In this document: in pieces, positions 5,069 through 6,406 of the stretch | How the letters are laid out: each line of letters begins with the position of its first letter | Position numbering within the stretch: position 1 is the first letter of the stretch | Source: Acidobacteriota bacterium | GTDB taxonomy: Bacteria > Acidobacteriota > Terriglobia > Terriglobales > Acidobacteriaceae | NCBI GenBank assembly: GCA_021819255.1 | Contig: JAKART010000143.1 | Location: 1 to 6,406 of the forward strand | DNA length: 6,406 nt | Reading direction: 5' to 3' | The notes under the pieces: generated by a model | Told to the model about the DNA's origin: nothing | Seen by the model: the letters and a program-made list of their open reading frames with translations, nothing else | The model's database searches: none | Translations under genes and position numbers: made by a program

Positions 5069-6406
5069 TTATTGAGTCTCCCCGACGAATACTGCAAAGG
5101 GTGGCAGCATGAGATGACGCAGGTTGACGACCTCACTCACTCCCTGGTCCTCAAGCAGCGCATGGGCCGTCGACGCCTTTATGCCGTTGTCCCTCAGATG
5201 ATAAGAGACCGTGCGGGGCTGATCCGTGAAGTTGATGGCCACCAGCACAGCGCCGGCCTGGCTGGGTAGCCGGCGCAGATAGGACAGAACATTTGGGTCG
5301 GTTTTATCCACCATGATGTTCGCTCCGCGCGCCAGAGCGGGTATCTGACTGCGCATGGCGATCAGATGCTGGTACCAGTTCAGCAGCGAGCCAGATTGGG
5401 CAGACTCCACGGTGACATTCACTTGTCGATAGCCGGCTGGTATGGGGAGCCAGGTGGTGGCCGCTGTGCTGAATCCCGCATCTTTTCCGCTGTTCCACTG
5501 CATGGGAGTTCTCTCCCCATCACGTCCCTTGTAGCCCGGCCATCCGCGGATACCTGCCGGGTCGTGTACCTCGGCAAGCGTGCGGGGAGGTGTTGTGCTC
5601 ATGCCAATCTCTTCTCCGTAATACATCAGATCCGCCGAACGGGTGGTCAGCAGAATGGTGGCGATGATGCGAGCGATGGCCTGGTCATGAACGCCGTCTC
5701 CATAGCGGTTCCAGCTCCGCGGATTATCATGGTTATCGAAGACAAACAGGGGCATCAGGCCGTCGAGCTGGGTTTCGGCCTGGTCAATCTTCTCTCGGAA
5801 GAGGGAGGCATCCAGTTTATTGATCATGCCCACCTGCATATCCATGGGCAACTGCAACTCATCGTGCCGGGCTCCGCCATACCAGGCGAGCTGATCCTTG
5901 ATGTTGGGAAGATAAGTCTCGCCGATCAGCACACGGTCGCCCGGATAGCTGTCGACCAGTTTGCGCAGCGATCGCATCACGTCATGAACTTCGGGCAGAT
6001 CCTCGGTTCGGTCCGGATTCAGATTGGGATCGCCATAGGCATTCTTGCCGGGAAGCACCTGCTCATCCCGCAACTCCGGGTCTTCAAACAGATTGGGAAC
6101 AGCGTCAAGGCGAAAGCCGGCGACTCCTTTGTTCAACCAGAAACGGCAGACATCGAACATGGCCTTTTGCACCTCAGGGTTGCGCCAGTTCAGATCCGGT
6201 TGTGCCGCCAGGAATGCGTGGTAATACCACTGTTTGGTCTCCGGATCGTAGGTCCACGCCGAGCCTCCAAATTCACTCTCCCAGTTGTTGGGCGGGATTC
6301 CCGGGCCCTTTCCGTCACGCCAGATATACCAGTCGCGTTTCGGGTTGTTGCGAGAGCTGCGGCTCTCTTTGAACCATGCTGACTGATCGGAGGCATGAGA
6401 TCGGAA
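5069..6406 (-). CDS. GH13 alpha-glucosidase/alpha-amylase-family enzyme, N-terminus missing
   Basis: Glycoside hydrolase family 13 enzyme acting on alpha-glucosidic bonds of malto-oligosaccharides or related sugars. The window holds the last 445 codons; the start and any signal peptide lie beyond the edge. Catalytic parts are visible in order: the end of region I (H at 6395-6397, HASDQSAWF), QPDLN (6188-6202), region II GFRLDAVPNLFEDPEL with nucleophile Asp at 6104-6106, region III RVLIGETY with acid/base Glu at 5918-5920, and region IV FVFDNHDNPRS with stabilising Asp at 5726-5728. GEEIGM and the C-terminal beta domain ending FAVFVGETQ follow. QPDLN and DAVPNLFE point to the oligo-1,6-glucosidase/maltase-like group rather than classic endo-amylases. 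A full enzyme is typically about 550 residues, so roughly 100 are missing. The last 9 bases (6398-6406) match an Illumina adapter and replace the expected Asn before the region I His, so real coding sequence probably ends at 6397. Substrate specificity cannot be read from this. Confidence 0.93.
   Translation of the reverse strand, partial: FRSHASDQSAWFKESRSSRNNPKRDWYIWRDGKGPGIPPNNWESEFGGSAWTYDPETKQWYYHAFLAAQPDLNWRNPEVQKAMFDVCRFWLNKGVAGFRLDAVPNLFEDPELRDEQVLPGKNAYGDPNLNPDRTEDLPEVHDVMRSLRKLVDSYPGDRVLIGETYLPNIKDQLAWYGGARHDELQLPMDMQVGMINKLDASLFREKIDQAETQLDGLMPLFVFDNHDNPRSWNRYGDGVHDQAIARIIATILLTTRSADLMYYGEEIGMSTTPPRTLAEVHDPAGIRGWPGYKGRDGERTPMQWNSGKDAGFSTAATTWLPIPAGYRQVNVTVESAQSGSLLNWYQHLIAMRSQIPALARGANIMVDKTDPNVLSYLRRLPSQAGAVLVAINFTDQPRTVSYHLRDNGIKASTAHALLEDQGVSEVVNLRHLMLPPFAVFVGETQ
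6398..6406. other. Probable sequencing-adapter remnant
   Basis: AGATCGGAA is identical to the first 9 bases of the common Illumina adapter and sits exactly at the window end. It changes the residue before the conserved region I His of the GH13 enzyme from the expected Asn to Ser, as foreign bases would. Confidence 0.6.

Noticed and set aside
5366..6382. Long + strand open frame of 338 codons
   Set aside because: It is antisense to the GH13 gene, whose catalytic motifs fix the real coding strand and frame.

Overview
The window reads as a short bacterial contig of high GC content. It carries four complete genes on the + strand and one truncated gene on the - strand. The last 9 bases match the start of a common Illumina adapter, which suggests an assembly fragment, perhaps metagenomic. 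Protein style and gene content would fit an environmental motile bacterium such as an acidobacterium. That placement is only an inference, because nothing here is a taxonomic marker.

Layout: 1-471 is a gene-poor leader with no convincing gene. 472-1308 encodes an OmpR/PhoB-type response regulator with an intact receiver and winged helix plus an unusual C-terminal tail. It overlaps by 8 bases a 98-residue protein (1301-1597) that looks like a histidine-kinase dimerization/phosphotransfer domain without an ATPase domain. After a 22-base gap comes a sigma-54 activator (1620-2993). It has a complete AAA+ core including GAFTGA, a shortened and degenerate receiver, a long linker and no C-terminal helix-turn-helix. 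These three genes form one tight operon. 2994-3522 is a non-coding leader with hairpins, a 28-base-period repeat pair, a sigma-54-like -24/-12 element and a sigma-28-like promoter. It precedes a FliA/WhiG-type sigma factor (3523-4437). 4438-5068 holds no recognised gene but contains an imperfect hairpin and a 116-base nested palindrome whose ends look like a TA-flanked MITE. 5069-6406 (- strand) is the C-terminal three quarters or so of a GH13 alpha-glucosidase/alpha-amylase, convergent with the sigma factor gene and cut by the window edge.

Working model (inference): the three-gene signalling operon passes a phosphorylation signal through the kinase-less His protein to one or both regulators. 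The enhancer-binding protein then activates sigma-54 polymerase, possibly at the element upstream of the sigma-28 gene. Sigma-28 in turn serves flagellar or related genes and may reinforce its own promoter. The GH13 gene is probably unrelated, a sugar-metabolism neighbour.
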